Notes under the pieces: model-generated
Database searches by the model: none
What the model was told of the DNA's origin: nothing
What the model saw: the letters and a program-made list of their open reading frames with translations, nothing else
Made by a program: the position numbers and the translations under genes
Source: [Mycobacterium] crassicus
Lineage (GTDB): Bacteria > Actinomycetota > Actinomycetes > Mycobacteriales > Mycobacteriaceae
DNA length: 64,000 nucleotides
Assembly (NCBI RefSeq): GCF_020181615.1
Contig: NZ_CP084029.1
Location: forward strand, 4,333,888 to 4,397,887
Direction: 5' to 3'
Shown: piece after piece, positions 20,446 through 30,031 of the stretch
How the letters are laid out: every line of letters begins with the position of its first letter
Position numbering within the stretch: position 1 is the stretch's first letter

Positions 20446-21699
20446 ATGATCGAGGTTTTTGGTGCACGGGTCCGGCAGGCCCGGCTATTGCGGCGCATGA
20501 CGGCAACTTCTGTGGTGGGCCTGGTTGGCTGGAGCAATGCCCGCCAGACGAAGATCGAGAAGTCTTCGACGATCATGTTGTCCGTTGATGAGGTTGCGGG
20601 GCTGTCGGAGTTGTTCCGCTTTCCTGCACGGTTTTTCAGCTCGGAACCGCAGTCTCGCGTATCGGCGGGTGAGTTGCTTTTCCGGGCGCCAAAGTCGATG
20701 ACTGTTGGCGAGCAGGACTTCTTGGCGACGTTCGCTTCGCTCGCCGGCGATTTTCTCGGCGACCTGGATGAGCGGTCGAAATTGCCTCATGTGAAGGTCC
20801 CGTCGATCTGCGGCAAGGATCATCACCGGCCGAGCGCGGTCCAGGCCGCAGGGTGGCTGCGCGAGGCGATGGGGCTAGAACCTCATGAGCCACTGGATGA
20901 TTTGATGTATGAAACTGAGCGATTGGGTGCACCGGTGATCGTCCGGCGGCGCACTCCGGGTGAGTGGGAGAGCGAGTTCGCGGCCACACCGGGGAGAGCG
21001 CGTGACGAGAAGCACTTGGGTTATTCGAGTTGGGTGGGACGACACCGGGATCGCCCGCTCGTAGTGTTGCGCGAATCCGAGTCGTGGGAACGGACCCGAT
21101 TCACCGTTGCCCATGAGTTGGGGCATTTGGTGTTGCACAGCCGTGGGCACTGCTCGGTGAACTCGGGCGAGGAGTTGGAGGCCAACCGGTTCGCCACCGA
21201 GTTGTTGGCGCCCGTCGCCGCGCTGGCGCCGGAGTTGCCACAGGTGATGTCACTGTTGAACCTCAAACCGCTCAAGGACAAGTGGGGCTTGTCGTTGGGT
21301 TCGCTGATCATGCACATGCGTGACTCGGGATTGATCGACGCTGATCGCGCAAAAATGCTTACCACACAACTGTATTCACGGATCAATCCTGAGACTGGGC
21401 ATACCTGGGGTATGACGGAACCCGGATGGAACGAACGTGACCCCGAGCGGCCCAGGCTGCTGCGCAAGTGGGTGGAACGCTGCTACGGGGATGCCTCGGT
21501 GCCGATGCTGGCCGCACGCGAGTCAATGATATTTCCATCGGATCTGCTCGAATGGTTCCTGGCTACGCAACGGCCTTCACCTGCATCTGACAGGCGCCCG
21601 ATGGCTGCCGTCGGGATGCGCGGTGCTAGCGGATCAGCCCCGGAAGAGCGGCATCAAGTGGTCCGCCTCGACGATTTCCGTCGCGGTAAAACTCCATGA
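20446..21699 (+). CDS. XRE HTH - ImmA/IrrE metallopeptidase fusion
   Basis: This 417-aa protein has two recognisable modules. An N-terminal XRE-like helix-turn-helix (FGARVRQARLLRRMTATSVVGLVGWSNARQTKIEKSS) spans about residues 4-60. An ImmA/IrrE (COG2856) zinc peptidase domain has the HELGH motif in RFTVAHELGHLVLHS near residue 225 and a following glutamate in SGEELEANRFATELLAP. Proteins of this type cleave or inhibit phage-type repressors or act as stress switches, as ImmA of ICEBs1 and IrrE of Deinococcus do. Here it may control the element or the upstream gene. The 3' end is 23 bp before the proposed tnpA start. Confidence 0.9.
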   Translation: MIEVFGARVRQARLLRRMTATSVVGLVGWSNARQTKIEKSSTIMLSVDEVAGLSELFRFPARFFSSEPQSRVSAGELLFRAPKSMTVGEQDFLATFASLAGDFLGDLDERSKLPHVKVPSICGKDHHRPSAVQAAGWLREAMGLEPHEPLDDLMYETERLGAPVIVRRRTPGEWESEFAATPGRARDEKHLGYSSWVGRHRDRPLVVLRESESWERTRFTVAHELGHLVLHSRGHCSVNSGEELEANRFATELLAPVAALAPELPQVMSLLNLKPLKDKWGLSLGSLIMHMRDSGLIDADRAKMLTTQLYSRINPETGHTWGMTEPGWNERDPERPRLLRKWVERCYGDASVPMLAARESMIFPSDLLEWFLATQRPSPASDRRPMAAVGMRGASGSAPEERHQVVRLDDFRRGKTP

Positions 21700-21721
21700 A
21701 CGGCGCGAGAGGCTGCTGAAC

Positions 21722-22927
21722 GTGGCGCGGGTGCAGCGGCTGTGTTTCCCGGACCGGCCTGATACCTACACGGTGGTCGGCGCCGATCGGCTACCCGTTG
21801 CACCTGCCCGAGAGTACTTGCGGTTCCTCGCAGATCAGGGCGCGTCTCCAAATACGGTGCGTGCCTACGCATACGGGCTATCGGCGTGGTGGACGGTGCT
21901 CGAACACACCGGCGCGGCCTGGGATGATTTTCCCACTAGCCTGTTTGGCGAGTTCCTGTGTTATCTGCGGACTGGGGATCTGCCGGGCATGGTCCGTATC
22001 GGTGAGCCCGGGCCTGGGATGGCCGAGTCGTCGTTGCAGCCGCGGGGGGCTGCGGTGTTGTCGATGTACCGGTACTTCGCCGACGCCCACGATTTGACCC
22101 GCCCGTACCGCCGCTTGTTTTCCTCCCACGCCCGATCCTCGCGGCGCCGCTATGCCCCCACCCTGGCTGGTGTCGGACCGCGACGTGATCAGGAGGTGCC
22201 TGTGCACCGCCGGCGTGCACCCAATCGCAGCGAGACGCCGGTGTTGTTGCCCGATCAAGTCAACGCCATCCTGGATGGCTGCAGTGTGCAGTCGCCGTCG
22301 GGTGAGTGGACCGGCAGCGAGGCGGGTTTGCGTGACCGGTTATTCTTCGCCGTCCTGGCCGAGACCGGAATGCGAATAGGTGAAGCATTATCTTTGCGCC
22401 ACAATGATTTCCATATCACCGGGGGTGAGACTCCGTCGATTCTGGTGGCCGGCCGCGACGATCACCCCCATGGGGTACGAGCCAAGTCCGGTGCACGCCG
22501 GATCTACATCGGCGATGATCTGGTAGCCCTCTACAGCGAGTACGTGTGGCAGCTGATCGGGTGGGCCGCCGACGTCGCGGTTGCCGATCTGGCGTCGCAC
22601 TTCGTGTTCGTCAATCTGGCACGCGGCCAGCGCTATGCACCGTTGCGCCCGGAAACCGTCTACGACAAGGTGGACACCCTCACGGCCGCCCATGCTGATG
22701 TGTTGCCGCAGGACTGGACTCCTCACTGGCTGCGCCACACCCACGCTACAGCTCTGCTGTTGTCTGGGGTGCCTGAACACGTGGTGATGCGCCGTCTCGG
22801 CCACGCCGATGTGCAGACCACGCTGTCGATCTACGGGTGGGTGACCGCCGACGCCGAGATGCGCACGGTCGCGCAGTGGAAGAGCTTCGTCGCCGGCTGG
22901 AAGGTGAGCCATGACTCAACCCCGTAA
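21722..22927 (+). CDS. tnpA: Tn554-like transposase A (tyrosine recombinase)
   Basis: This site-specific recombinase is 401 aa with the start chosen. The N-terminal SAM-like core-binding domain is YLRFLADQGASPNTVRAYAYGLSAWW. The catalytic domain has Arg in TGMRIGEALSLRHND, the His-x-x-Arg box HWLRHTHATALLLSG, His in RRLGHADVQTTLSIYGW and the Tyr nucleophile in that last motif. GTG at 21722 has GAGAGG upstream. The frame stays open to an upstream in-frame start codon at 21623, which would overlap the previous gene by 77 bp, so I prefer the shorter form. Its 3' end overlaps tnpB by 17 bp. In Tn554, TnpA and TnpB act together for cutting and joining at a specific target. Confidence 0.9.
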   Translation: MARVQRLCFPDRPDTYTVVGADRLPVAPAREYLRFLADQGASPNTVRAYAYGLSAWWTVLEHTGAAWDDFPTSLFGEFLCYLRTGDLPGMVRIGEPGPGMAESSLQPRGAAVLSMYRYFADAHDLTRPYRRLFSSHARSSRRRYAPTLAGVGPRRDQEVPVHRRRAPNRSETPVLLPDQVNAILDGCSVQSPSGEWTGSEAGLRDRLFFAVLAETGMRIGEALSLRHNDFHITGGETPSILVAGRDDHPHGVRAKSGARRIYIGDDLVALYSEYVWQLIGWAADVAVADLASHFVFVNLARGQRYAPLRPETVYDKVDTLTAAHADVLPQDWTPHWLRHTHATALLLSGVPEHVVMRRLGHADVQTTLSIYGWVTADAEMRTVAQWKSFVAGWKVSHDSTP

Positions 22928-25139
22928 CAGTCACGTCGATTCTGCAGGATCCGCGGCGGCCACCGTGTGGGATCGGCAATGGCAGCAGGTCCCTGAATCG
23001 TGGCGAACTTTGCACTACCGCATCGACGCTGCACCGTTCGACGCCGTGTTCGTGCGCAACCAGCGCTACCTGAACAATCCCGACGGCCACGACTTCACCC
23101 CCGCCGATGTCCCAGAACGCTTTCGCCAAGAAATGGCGTGGTGGGTGTGGTTGTGCGGCCACGAAGGAATCCGCAAGATCGAGCCGTTCCTGCTGAAGTG
23201 GACGGCCGTCGCCTTGACCGACGCCGCCGCCGAGCACCAGCAGCGGTATCACCGGCCTCCAGTGAGCATTGCAGACCTCGCGGCCGAGGATGTCGTACGT
23301 CACGCCGTGGTGCGCTTTGAGCGCCGCAACGCCCGCCTGCCCTCCGCGGGGGCTCGGCGCCAGGTCGTGGCCTTGATCGAGCACCTGCATCTTTACGTAT
23401 CGGTGCGCTGCACCGATGCCCCGTGGTGGGCCCATGACATCTGGGATCTACGGGCTGATCCCCGCATACCACAGCGCGAACATGAACCCAGCCATGACCA
23501 AGTCGTCAAACTTGCCGCGATCCACCCGCCCTGGCTGCGTGAGGGCGTGCGGTTCTGGCTGCGCACCTCCATAACCGCGGAATTGCTGCGCTGGTCATCG
23601 GTAGCCGATCGTGCTCGCAACATGGCCAGGCACCTCGGCCCGTTCTTGGCCGCCCGCAACATCAGCACCCCACTGTTGGCCGATGACCGCGCCGCCCTGC
23701 GGTTGTTGTTCACCGAGTTCTCCAACTACCTGAAATCCCCATCCGCACAGTTCAAACCAGACCGGCCGTTGTCAGCATCCGCGGTGGACTCGACCCAGTC
23801 GCAGGCCCAGGTGTTCTACGCCTTCATGGTTGATCACGCCGAGGAAGCCGCTGCGGCGACCGGCGACCCCCGGTGGGCTCAGATCACCGACACCTACACG
23901 CGTCTGTGGGGCGCGGCGTTTCGAACGCGCCGCGCCAACCGGCAGCGGGAGCTGACGTGGTTCTCCACGTCGGAATTGCAGCAGATGCTGTGCTACCTCG
24001 ATGTGCTGGCGGCCGATCGCGGTATGCCGGTGGCCATCACTCACCCTGATGCAACGATCTCGGTTGTCGCCGGCCTCGGAGACCCGCAAGCCGCGCGCGT
24101 CTGGCTGCTGCAGGCGCTGACCGGACGCCGAGCCTCGGAGATACTGATGCTCGACTTCGACCCTCTGACCGCTATTCCCGGCCCGGAACGCCCCACAGAT
24201 TCCGATGACCCCAACGCATTCGTCGCCAAGTTGCGCTACCAGCAGACCAAGGTCGACGGGGTACTGCCGTCGATCCTGGTTGAGAAGGCGGTGGTCAACG
24301 TGATCACCGAACAGCAACAGTGGGTTCGCCGCCGCTACCCTGGGCTGAGCCCGAAGTACCTGTTCCTCGGACTGCGCCACCAGCATCAGGGCCACCGGGC
24401 CCGCACCTACCAGTCCTACGGTGTGGCACTGAACAAACTCGACAAGGTTCACGGCCTGGCCGACTCGGCCGGGCGTCCGCTGCGGTTCAGCCAGACCCAT
24501 CGGCTGCGCCATACCCGGGCCACCGAGTTGCTAAACGACGGCGTTCCCATTCACGTGGTACAGCGATACCTTGGGCACGCATCCCCTGAGATGACCCTGC
24601 GCTACGCTGCGACGCTTGCTGCAACAGCTGAGTCAGAATTCCTGCGGCACAAGAAGGTCGGCGCACACGGCACCGATATCGCAATCAGTCCATCCGATAT
24701 TTATGACATGACTCAACTGGCGGCCCGCACGGATCGGGTACTTCCCAACGGCGTGTGCCTGCTTCCTCCGCTGAAGAGCTGTGACAAAGGAAATGCTTGT
24801 CTGTCATGCGGGCATTTCGCCACCGACGCCACTCATCTCGACGAATTGATCGCGCAGCGCGCCAAGACCGTCAACTTGATCGAGGTCCGCCGCGAACAGT
24901 ACCGGCGACGTAGCGGGCGGGAACTCACCGACGACAACGTGTGGATTCACGAACGGCGCCGGGAGATCGCCTCTCTGGACGCGATCATCGAGCGTCTGCA
25001 CACCGACACCGAGGGCCTCGCGAACGGAGCCAGTGTGGGCGGTGCTGGTGCCTCAAACCGGTTGCCGCTGTTGAAGGTCAAGACCCGCGGCAGCCACGAA
25101 TCTGTTCTACGCAAAGCCGACCCCAACGCACCCGGATGA
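22911..25139 (+). CDS. tnpB: Tn554-like transposase B (large tyrosine recombinase)
   Basis: This recombinase of 742 aa, compared with about 630 for staphylococcal TnpB, has a long N-terminal region typical of the family. The catalytic residues are visible: Arg in TGRRASEILMLDFDP, HRLRHTRATELLNDG, and Tyr in LGHASPEMTLRYAA. After it comes a Cys/His cluster (CDKGNACLSCGHFATDATH) and a helical tail with many charged residues. ATG at 22911 lies within the end of tnpA; TGA overlaps tnpC (ATGA). The pair is therefore translated as one unit with tnpC. Confidence 0.92.
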   Translation: MTQPRNSHVDSAGSAAATVWDRQWQQVPESWRTLHYRIDAAPFDAVFVRNQRYLNNPDGHDFTPADVPERFRQEMAWWVWLCGHEGIRKIEPFLLKWTAVALTDAAAEHQQRYHRPPVSIADLAAEDVVRHAVVRFERRNARLPSAGARRQVVALIEHLHLYVSVRCTDAPWWAHDIWDLRADPRIPQREHEPSHDQVVKLAAIHPPWLREGVRFWLRTSITAELLRWSSVADRARNMARHLGPFLAARNISTPLLADDRAALRLLFTEFSNYLKSPSAQFKPDRPLSASAVDSTQSQAQVFYAFMVDHAEEAAAATGDPRWAQITDTYTRLWGAAFRTRRANRQRELTWFSTSELQQMLCYLDVLAADRGMPVAITHPDATISVVAGLGDPQAARVWLLQALTGRRASEILMLDFDPLTAIPGPERPTDSDDPNAFVAKLRYQQTKVDGVLPSILVEKAVVNVITEQQQWVRRRYPGLSPKYLFLGLRHQHQGHRARTYQSYGVALNKLDKVHGLADSAGRPLRFSQTHRLRHTRATELLNDGVPIHVVQRYLGHASPEMTLRYAATLAATAESEFLRHKKVGAHGTDIAISPSDIYDMTQLAARTDRVLPNGVCLLPPLKSCDKGNACLSCGHFATDATHLDELIAQRAKTVNLIEVRREQYRRRSGRELTDDNVWIHERRREIASLDAIIERLHTDTEGLANGASVGGAGASNRLPLLKVKTRGSHESVLRKADPNAPG

Positions 25140-25549
25140 GGCAACGCCCCCCTCCCCCTTCGGATAACGCCCGCCGCGCCCTGGCCGACTACCGTAAGAA
25201 CATCTCCCAGACCAAGCGCCGGGATATCGAACGCGCCATCAAACACCTGCGCAAGACCAACGCCATCATCAACATATCCACCGTCGCTGCCCGCGCCGGC
25301 GTAGAACGCAAGACCGTCTACAAGCACCGCGACCTCGTCGCGATCATCGACGCCTACCGACGCCAGCCGCCTTCGCTCGACGCCGCGACGGGCCGCGAGA
25401 GCACCGTCGTAGCCGCCCTACGTGCCCAACTGGTCGCCAAGGACGGTGAGATCCGCGCACTGAGAACCAAGCTTGCCGAACAAGAATCGACAATCGCACT
25501 GCTCTACGGACAACTCGACGCCGGAAACGGTGCAGGGGGCGGCGGCTAA
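25136..25549 (+). CDS. tnpC: Tn554-like TnpC accessory protein
   Basis: This 137-aa basic, helical protein has an N-terminal HTH-like part (RDIERAIKHLRKTNAIINISTVAARAGVERKTVYKH) and a C-terminal coiled coil (LRAQLVAKDGEIRALRTKLAEQESTIALLYGQL). TnpC of Tn554 affects transposition frequency and orientation. ATG at 25136 overlaps the tnpB stop by 4 bp. The frame extends upstream inside tnpB but is not used. Position, size and architecture all agree with the family. Confidence 0.85.
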   Translation: MRQRPPPPSDNARRALADYRKNISQTKRRDIERAIKHLRKTNAIINISTVAARAGVERKTVYKHRDLVAIIDAYRRQPPSLDAATGRESTVVAALRAQLVAKDGEIRALRTKLAEQESTIALLYGQLDAGNGAGGGG

Positions 25550-25661
25550 TGGGTGCCATCGCAACAACGGCTTGGGGCACCGCCTGCACTTCACTCGCGA
25601 TTCCAGCCATTGTGGCGCCGAAACCACGCACCCGTAGCCGTAATCCCCCAATCTGCGGCGG

Positions 25662-28600
25662 TTACAGGGTGCCTGTGTCGTAATACGGATCGCTCAGGCG
25701 GGCCTGACGGTGTGGAGGTGGGATAGAGCGCGGCGTGTTGGGCCACCAGCTGGCTTCGCGCAGGAGTGTGGCGATGGCGGGGACGGTGAGGGTGCGAACG
25801 AGGAATGTGTCGAGTAGGAGTCCGCAGCCGATGATGAGGCCGACTTGGATCATGATCGCGATGGAGCCGAACATCAGTCCGAACATGCTGGCGGCGAAGA
25901 TGATTCCGGCCGAGGTGATGACCGAGCCGGTGCGGGCGACGGTGCGCAGTACCCCTACGCGAATGTTGTGTTTGGATTCCTCCCGCAGCCGTGAGACGAG
26001 CAGCATGTTGTAGTCGGCGCCGACGGCTACCAGGATGATGAAAGCCAGCAACGGGACGGGCCAGGCGATTTCGTAGCCGAGTCCCCATTGGAAGACCAGC
26101 ACTCCGATGCCCAGTGAGGCCAGGTAGTTCAGCACGACCGTCCCCAGCAGGTATAGCGGGGCGAGCAGGGCGCGCAAGAGCAGGATGAGGATGAGTCCGA
26201 CGATGACCAGGGTGCTGATGGCCAGTTGGGTGAAGTCAGCCGACAGGAGCCGTTGGATGTCGGAGTTGACGGCGGGGAACCCGGCAACGGCGATAGTGGC
26301 GTTGGCCAGGGTGGTGTTGGGGCGGGCGGTGTCGGCGGTCTCGACGATCTGGCGGGCGAGGGTGATCGCCTGCGCGCTGTAGGGGTCGTAGCTGGATTCG
26401 ACGACAAAGCGGGCGGTTTTGCCATCGGGTGAGAGGAATTGTTTGGCAACGTCGGTGAATTGACGGTTATCGAAGGCACTGGCGGGCAGGTAGAAACCGC
26501 TCGCTGCGTCAGAGCCGGCGCTGGCGCGGGCCGAGTTCTGCAGTTGGGCGGCGACCTGGCCCATCCGAGCCAACATTTCGATGTTGCTGTCGGCCAGGGC
26601 GTGCACACCGGCGGCCAGCGCTTGCGCCCCGGAAGCGAGTTGGCCGACGCCCTCTTGGAGCCGGCCGATGTTGCCGGCCGGGTCCGCGGGATCACCCTGA
26701 GTTCCGAAGGCCTTGTCAAGTGCTGCGGCAGCGGCTTGTATGTCGGCAAGGGTGCCAGCAATGGTGGCGTCGGTGTCAGGGTTGTAGCGATCGCCGAGGG
26801 TGGCGACTTCGGTGAAGAATCCGTTATCGCGCAAACTCACCAGGATCCGGACCTGGTTACGGATTTGCGCGCATTGCGGCGTGGTGGCACACCACTCGGA
26901 AGTGTTCAGGCCATCGACGAGGGGGGCCAGCACGGCGAGGGCGGTTTCGGCTTGATCCGCCCGCGACCGCAGCCCGGGGCCGGATTGGATGGCTTGGTCG
27001 ACGGTGGGTGCGGAGGCCGAAAGTTCTTGCAGCAACGGTCGAGATGACCACAGCAGGGTGTCACCGGATTGGGCTCGGGCCAGTACGCCCGACAGCGGGG
27101 TCAAGATCGCGTGCAGGGCGGCATCGAGCTGGGCCAGGCCGCCAGCGAGTTGATCGGCGCCGTCGGTGAGTTGAGTGAGGTCGCCTTTTCGTGCGTCGCC
27201 ATCGGCGACGGCGTCGGCCATCTTGTCGCCGATCTGCCTGTTCTGCCAAGACAGTTGGGCTTGTTCGAGACGGGTGCCGGTGGGGCGGGTTATCCCGATG
27301 ACTTTGGTGACCCCGGATACTTGGGCGACCCGGGAGGCCATCTCGTCGAGGTCGGCCAGACCTTTGCTGGTGCGCATGTCGTCGGGGTTCTCCACGACGA
27401 GAAATTCGGTGATGACGACGTCTTTGGGGAAGTGGCGATCCAGCAGTTGGTAACCCTGGTTGCTGGCGGTGGTGGCAGGCTGGCCTTTGCGGTCGTCGTA
27501 GCTGATCTTCATCGTGGTGGCGATGGCCGAGAGGGCCAGCAGGATCACCAGGCTCACGGCCAACAGTGGCACCGGCCGGCGGACCACCGCGACAGCGACA
27601 CTGTTCCAGTAGCGGCGGGTTCGATCGGATTTCGGCTCGCCGATTCCACGGCGGGCGGCCAGCGCCAGCACCGGCGGCAACAGGGTCACGGTGGCCAGGA
27701 ATCCGACCAGCACGGCGACCGCGCAGGCCGGGCCGAGCCCGGCGAAAACACTGAGGCGAGCGAAAACCATGGCAAAAAAGGCCAGCGCAACGGTGGCCGC
27801 CGAGGCCAGGATCACGCGCCCGATGCTGGCGGTGGCATGAATGACGGCCTGATCGGCGGGGACATGTGCGCGGCGCTGTTCGTGGTAGCGGCTGATCAAA
27901 AACACCGTGTAGTCGGTGCCCGCCCCGAGCAGGATCACGGTCATGAACGCCACGGTGAACTGCGAGACGGGCATGCCGCTCTCGCCGAGGACAGACAGCA
28001 CACCACGGCCGACGGCCAGGCTGACCCCGATCACCAGCAGGGGCAGCAAGGCGGTGAACACCGACCGGTAGACAATCAGCAGGATCAGTGCGATCAGCGC
28101 GGCGGTGGCGATCGAGATCAGCAGCAGGTCGTGTTCGGCGGCAGCGATCTGGTCGTTGAAGGTGGCCGCCGGGCCCGTCACGTGCACGGTCGTCGGTGAA
28201 CCGGCGAATAAACCGGCGGCGATGTCGCGCACGGCTTGGACGGATTCGGCGGCCTTGGGGTCACCCAGGGTGCCGGCCACACCCACCGGCAGATACCAGG
28301 CTTTGCCGTCATTGCTGGTCGCATGCGCCGCGGTGACCGGGTCGGCGAGCAGATCTTGAACCAGCAAGACGTGGTCGGTATCGGCGCGCAGCTGCACCAC
28401 CAACTGCTCATAGCGGTTGCGCACCGGCGCGGTTAAGCCGTCGGGGTCTTCCATCGCCACGACCAGCATCGTTTTGGAGCCCTGTTCACCGAAGGCCGCG
28501 CTCATGCGGTCCACGGTTTGAAACGACGCGGCGTCGCGGGGGATCAGGTTCACCGATTGCTGCCGTACCACCGTTTCCAGCTGCGGGAACACCAGTGCAA

Positions 28601-28793
28601 GCAGCACGGCGACGGCGATCCAGCCGCCGATGACCAGTGCTTTATGACGCACCGTGAACCCGGCCAGTGTTGCTAACCGGCTGCTGTACTCACTGGATTG
28701 GCCCGGATCGGCCACCCCGTTGCGGGCCCGCACAGGCAGGGTTGCCGTGCCCGCACCGCCCGGGTTGTCCGCACTCACCGCGCCTGCGCCCAC
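25662..28793 (-). CDS. MmpL/RND family transporter (transposon cargo)
   Basis: This large membrane exporter of 1043 aa has two RND halves. Each begins with one membrane segment and a periplasmic domain, then a block of five segments. MmpL motifs are present in GAGTDYTVFLISRYHEQRRAH (first block) and VAVGADYNMLLVSRLREESKHN (second block). The second periplasmic domain is long and helical (Gln/Ala-rich, about residues 510-800) and holds a likely disulfide pair (WCATTPQCAQ). MmpL proteins export lipids, siderophores or drugs with proton motive force. No mmpS gene is next to it. The start is GTG at 28793; GTG at 28778 is an alternative. It ends the cargo operon and meets tnpC convergently. Confidence 0.92.
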   Translation of the reverse strand: MGAGAVSADNPGGAGTATLPVRARNGVADPGQSSEYSSRLATLAGFTVRHKALVIGGWIAVAVLLALVFPQLETVVRQQSVNLIPRDAASFQTVDRMSAAFGEQGSKTMLVVAMEDPDGLTAPVRNRYEQLVVQLRADTDHVLLVQDLLADPVTAAHATSNDGKAWYLPVGVAGTLGDPKAAESVQAVRDIAAGLFAGSPTTVHVTGPAATFNDQIAAAEHDLLLISIATAALIALILLIVYRSVFTALLPLLVIGVSLAVGRGVLSVLGESGMPVSQFTVAFMTVILLGAGTDYTVFLISRYHEQRRAHVPADQAVIHATASIGRVILASAATVALAFFAMVFARLSVFAGLGPACAVAVLVGFLATVTLLPPVLALAARRGIGEPKSDRTRRYWNSVAVAVVRRPVPLLAVSLVILLALSAIATTMKISYDDRKGQPATTASNQGYQLLDRHFPKDVVITEFLVVENPDDMRTSKGLADLDEMASRVAQVSGVTKVIGITRPTGTRLEQAQLSWQNRQIGDKMADAVADGDARKGDLTQLTDGADQLAGGLAQLDAALHAILTPLSGVLARAQSGDTLLWSSRPLLQELSASAPTVDQAIQSGPGLRSRADQAETALAVLAPLVDGLNTSEWCATTPQCAQIRNQVRILVSLRDNGFFTEVATLGDRYNPDTDATIAGTLADIQAAAAALDKAFGTQGDPADPAGNIGRLQEGVGQLASGAQALAAGVHALADSNIEMLARMGQVAAQLQNSARASAGSDAASGFYLPASAFDNRQFTDVAKQFLSPDGKTARFVVESSYDPYSAQAITLARQIVETADTARPNTTLANATIAVAGFPAVNSDIQRLLSADFTQLAISTLVIVGLILILLLRALLAPLYLLGTVVLNYLASLGIGVLVFQWGLGYEIAWPVPLLAFIILVAVGADYNMLLVSRLREESKHNIRVGVLRTVARTGSVITSAGIIFAASMFGLMFGSIAIMIQVGLIIGCGLLLDTFLVRTLTVPAIATLLREASWWPNTPRSIPPPHRQARLSDPYYDTGTL

Positions 28794-28847
28794 GAAAGAC
28801 GCTGCCGCCGGTCACAATGACTCGGCTGCCGGCGATGACGAAGATCC

Positions 28848-29282
28848 TTAGTTGGGGGTCGTTGCACCGGCATTGTCGTCCTCGTCGTAGGGGATGTCAT
28901 GGCGGACCACCTTGACCCTGCCGTGCGGCAGGCACGCCATGTAACCGTGGTGTTTGCCGTAGAGCTCCCAGGCGGTGGCGCGCTCGTTGGCGCTGACCTC
29001 GATGCGCAGGCCGTTGGAGAAGCTCAGGAGTAGCCGACCGGAATCGTCGTGGCATGCCTTCGTGCACACCGCACCCGCCAGATCCAGTAGCGGACGTTGG
29101 TGGGCGGCGACCTCGCGCGGGTCGATGAGCACTTCCTCGGCCGGAAACTCACCGCTAGCCGGCAGGGCAAGCCACAGCAGGCAACTGATGACTACCTCGT
29201 TGGCGTCATCAAAGCTCAACACCAGATCACCCTGCAACGACATCCGCTGCACGGTGCAACCTTCGATCCACGTGGTGTACAT
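28848..29282 (-). CDS. DUF6188-like protein (transposon cargo)
   Basis: This 144-aa soluble protein starts MYTTWIEGCTVQRMSLQGDLVLSFDD and has a C-terminal region with FSNGLRIEVSANERATAWELYGKHHGYMACLPHGRVKVV. Both halves fit DUF6188-type mycobacterial proteins of unknown function. Four cysteines (9, 34, 71, 75 region) are present without an obvious metal motif. It lies between the thioesterase and MmpL genes with the same direction. The 90-bp gap upstream contains a 17-bp inverted repeat, so it may also have its own promoter. Confidence 0.7.
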   Translation of the reverse strand: MYTTWIEGCTVQRMSLQGDLVLSFDDANEVVISCLLWLALPASGEFPAEEVLIDPREVAAHQRPLLDLAGAVCTKACHDDSGRLLLSFSNGLRIEVSANERATAWELYGKHHGYMACLPHGRVKVVRHDIPYDEDDNAGATTPN

Positions 29283-29331
29283 CGCGCACCTCCGTCGACG
29301 CCCAACCGGTCTGCACTGAAATGGTACGGCA

Positions 29332-29348
29332 AGTAGCGCTGCGCTACT
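29332..29348. promoter_or_regulatory. Palindrome upstream of the DUF6188 gene, possible TetR site
   Basis: A 17-bp perfect inverted repeat, AGTAGCGC-T-GCGCTACT, sits about 50 bp before the DUF6188 start. GGTACGG lies at its left and GTTACGGG at its right; both words recur at the TetR/thioesterase intergenic site. Confidence 0.5.
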
Positions 29349-29372
29349 AGTAATAGCGTTACGGGTTGCGGG

Positions 29373-29930
29373 TCAGGATTCCGGATCGCTCGGCGCCCCG
29401 TTGTCCCCGAGCCGCCGAAGAAGATGTTCGAACGCTGCTACGTCGCCATAGGCGGCGAAGTGATCGGCGGTGACCACGACGAACACCGCATTTGCGGTGA
29501 ATCGGGTGGCCCCCTCGGGGTCGGTGCCGGTTGCGCCGATGTGCAGCACGCGGCCTTCCCGGGAGGCAATGTGCGCGGTGATGCGGTGGGATCGATGCAG
29601 CACGACCGGCTGGAGGTATTCGACGGTCAGGCTGCGTGTCACAGCGGGCGCGCCGGCAATCCACAGCGCGAACCCCAGCACGTCGTCGCAGGCGGCGGCG
29701 ACCGCCCCGCCGTGCGCCAGACCGGGCGCGCCGACGTGGCGTTCGTCGAAAGTCACGTCCGCGTACACCGTGTCGCCGCTGCGGTAAACCACCAGCTGCA
29801 GACCGTGCGGATTCTGCGGTCCGCAACCCATACACGTCCGAGTATGTGCGGGCAGCAGCTCAGGCCGTGCCGCACCCGAGCGGCCGGACGCGACATCGTG
29901 ATGCGGTGAGTGATCGGCCACCAACGACAC
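29373..29930 (-). CDS. PaaI-type hotdog thioesterase (transposon cargo)
   Basis: This hotdog-fold protein of 185 aa has CMGCGPQNPHGLQLVV near the N-terminus, then VTFDERHVGAPGLAHGGAVAAACDDVLGFALW, the 4HBT/PaaI pattern with the HGG motif and catalytic Asp, then TRSLTVEYLQPVVLHRSHRITAHIASREGRV. It probably hydrolyses acyl-CoA thioesters in the cytoplasm. It is divergent from the TetR gene and heads the cargo operon toward MmpL. A function in making or editing the MmpL substrate is an inference from the operon. Confidence 0.88.
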   Translation of the reverse strand: MSLVADHSPHHDVASGRSGAARPELLPAHTRTCMGCGPQNPHGLQLVVYRSGDTVYADVTFDERHVGAPGLAHGGAVAAACDDVLGFALWIAGAPAVTRSLTVEYLQPVVLHRSHRITAHIASREGRVLHIGATGTDPEGATRFTANAVFVVVTADHFAAYGDVAAFEHLLRRLGDNGAPSDPES

Positions 29931-29956
29931 CTTCGGTACACATAGTTTCGCTGCGC

Positions 29957-29972
29957 TACCGTTGGTACGGTA
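29957..29972. promoter_or_regulatory. Inverted repeat between thioesterase and tetR, probable TetR operator
   Basis: TACCGT-TGGT-ACGGTA is a perfect 6+6 bp inverted repeat with a 4-bp spacer, centrally placed in the 101-bp divergent intergenic region. It overlaps a second pair, GGTAC-G-GTACC. Confidence 0.6.
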
Positions 29973-30031
29973 CCCGTTACGGGCGGTGACGCGGGTAATT
30001 GGTCGGGAATCTGGAATGAGGCGAGGGGTGA

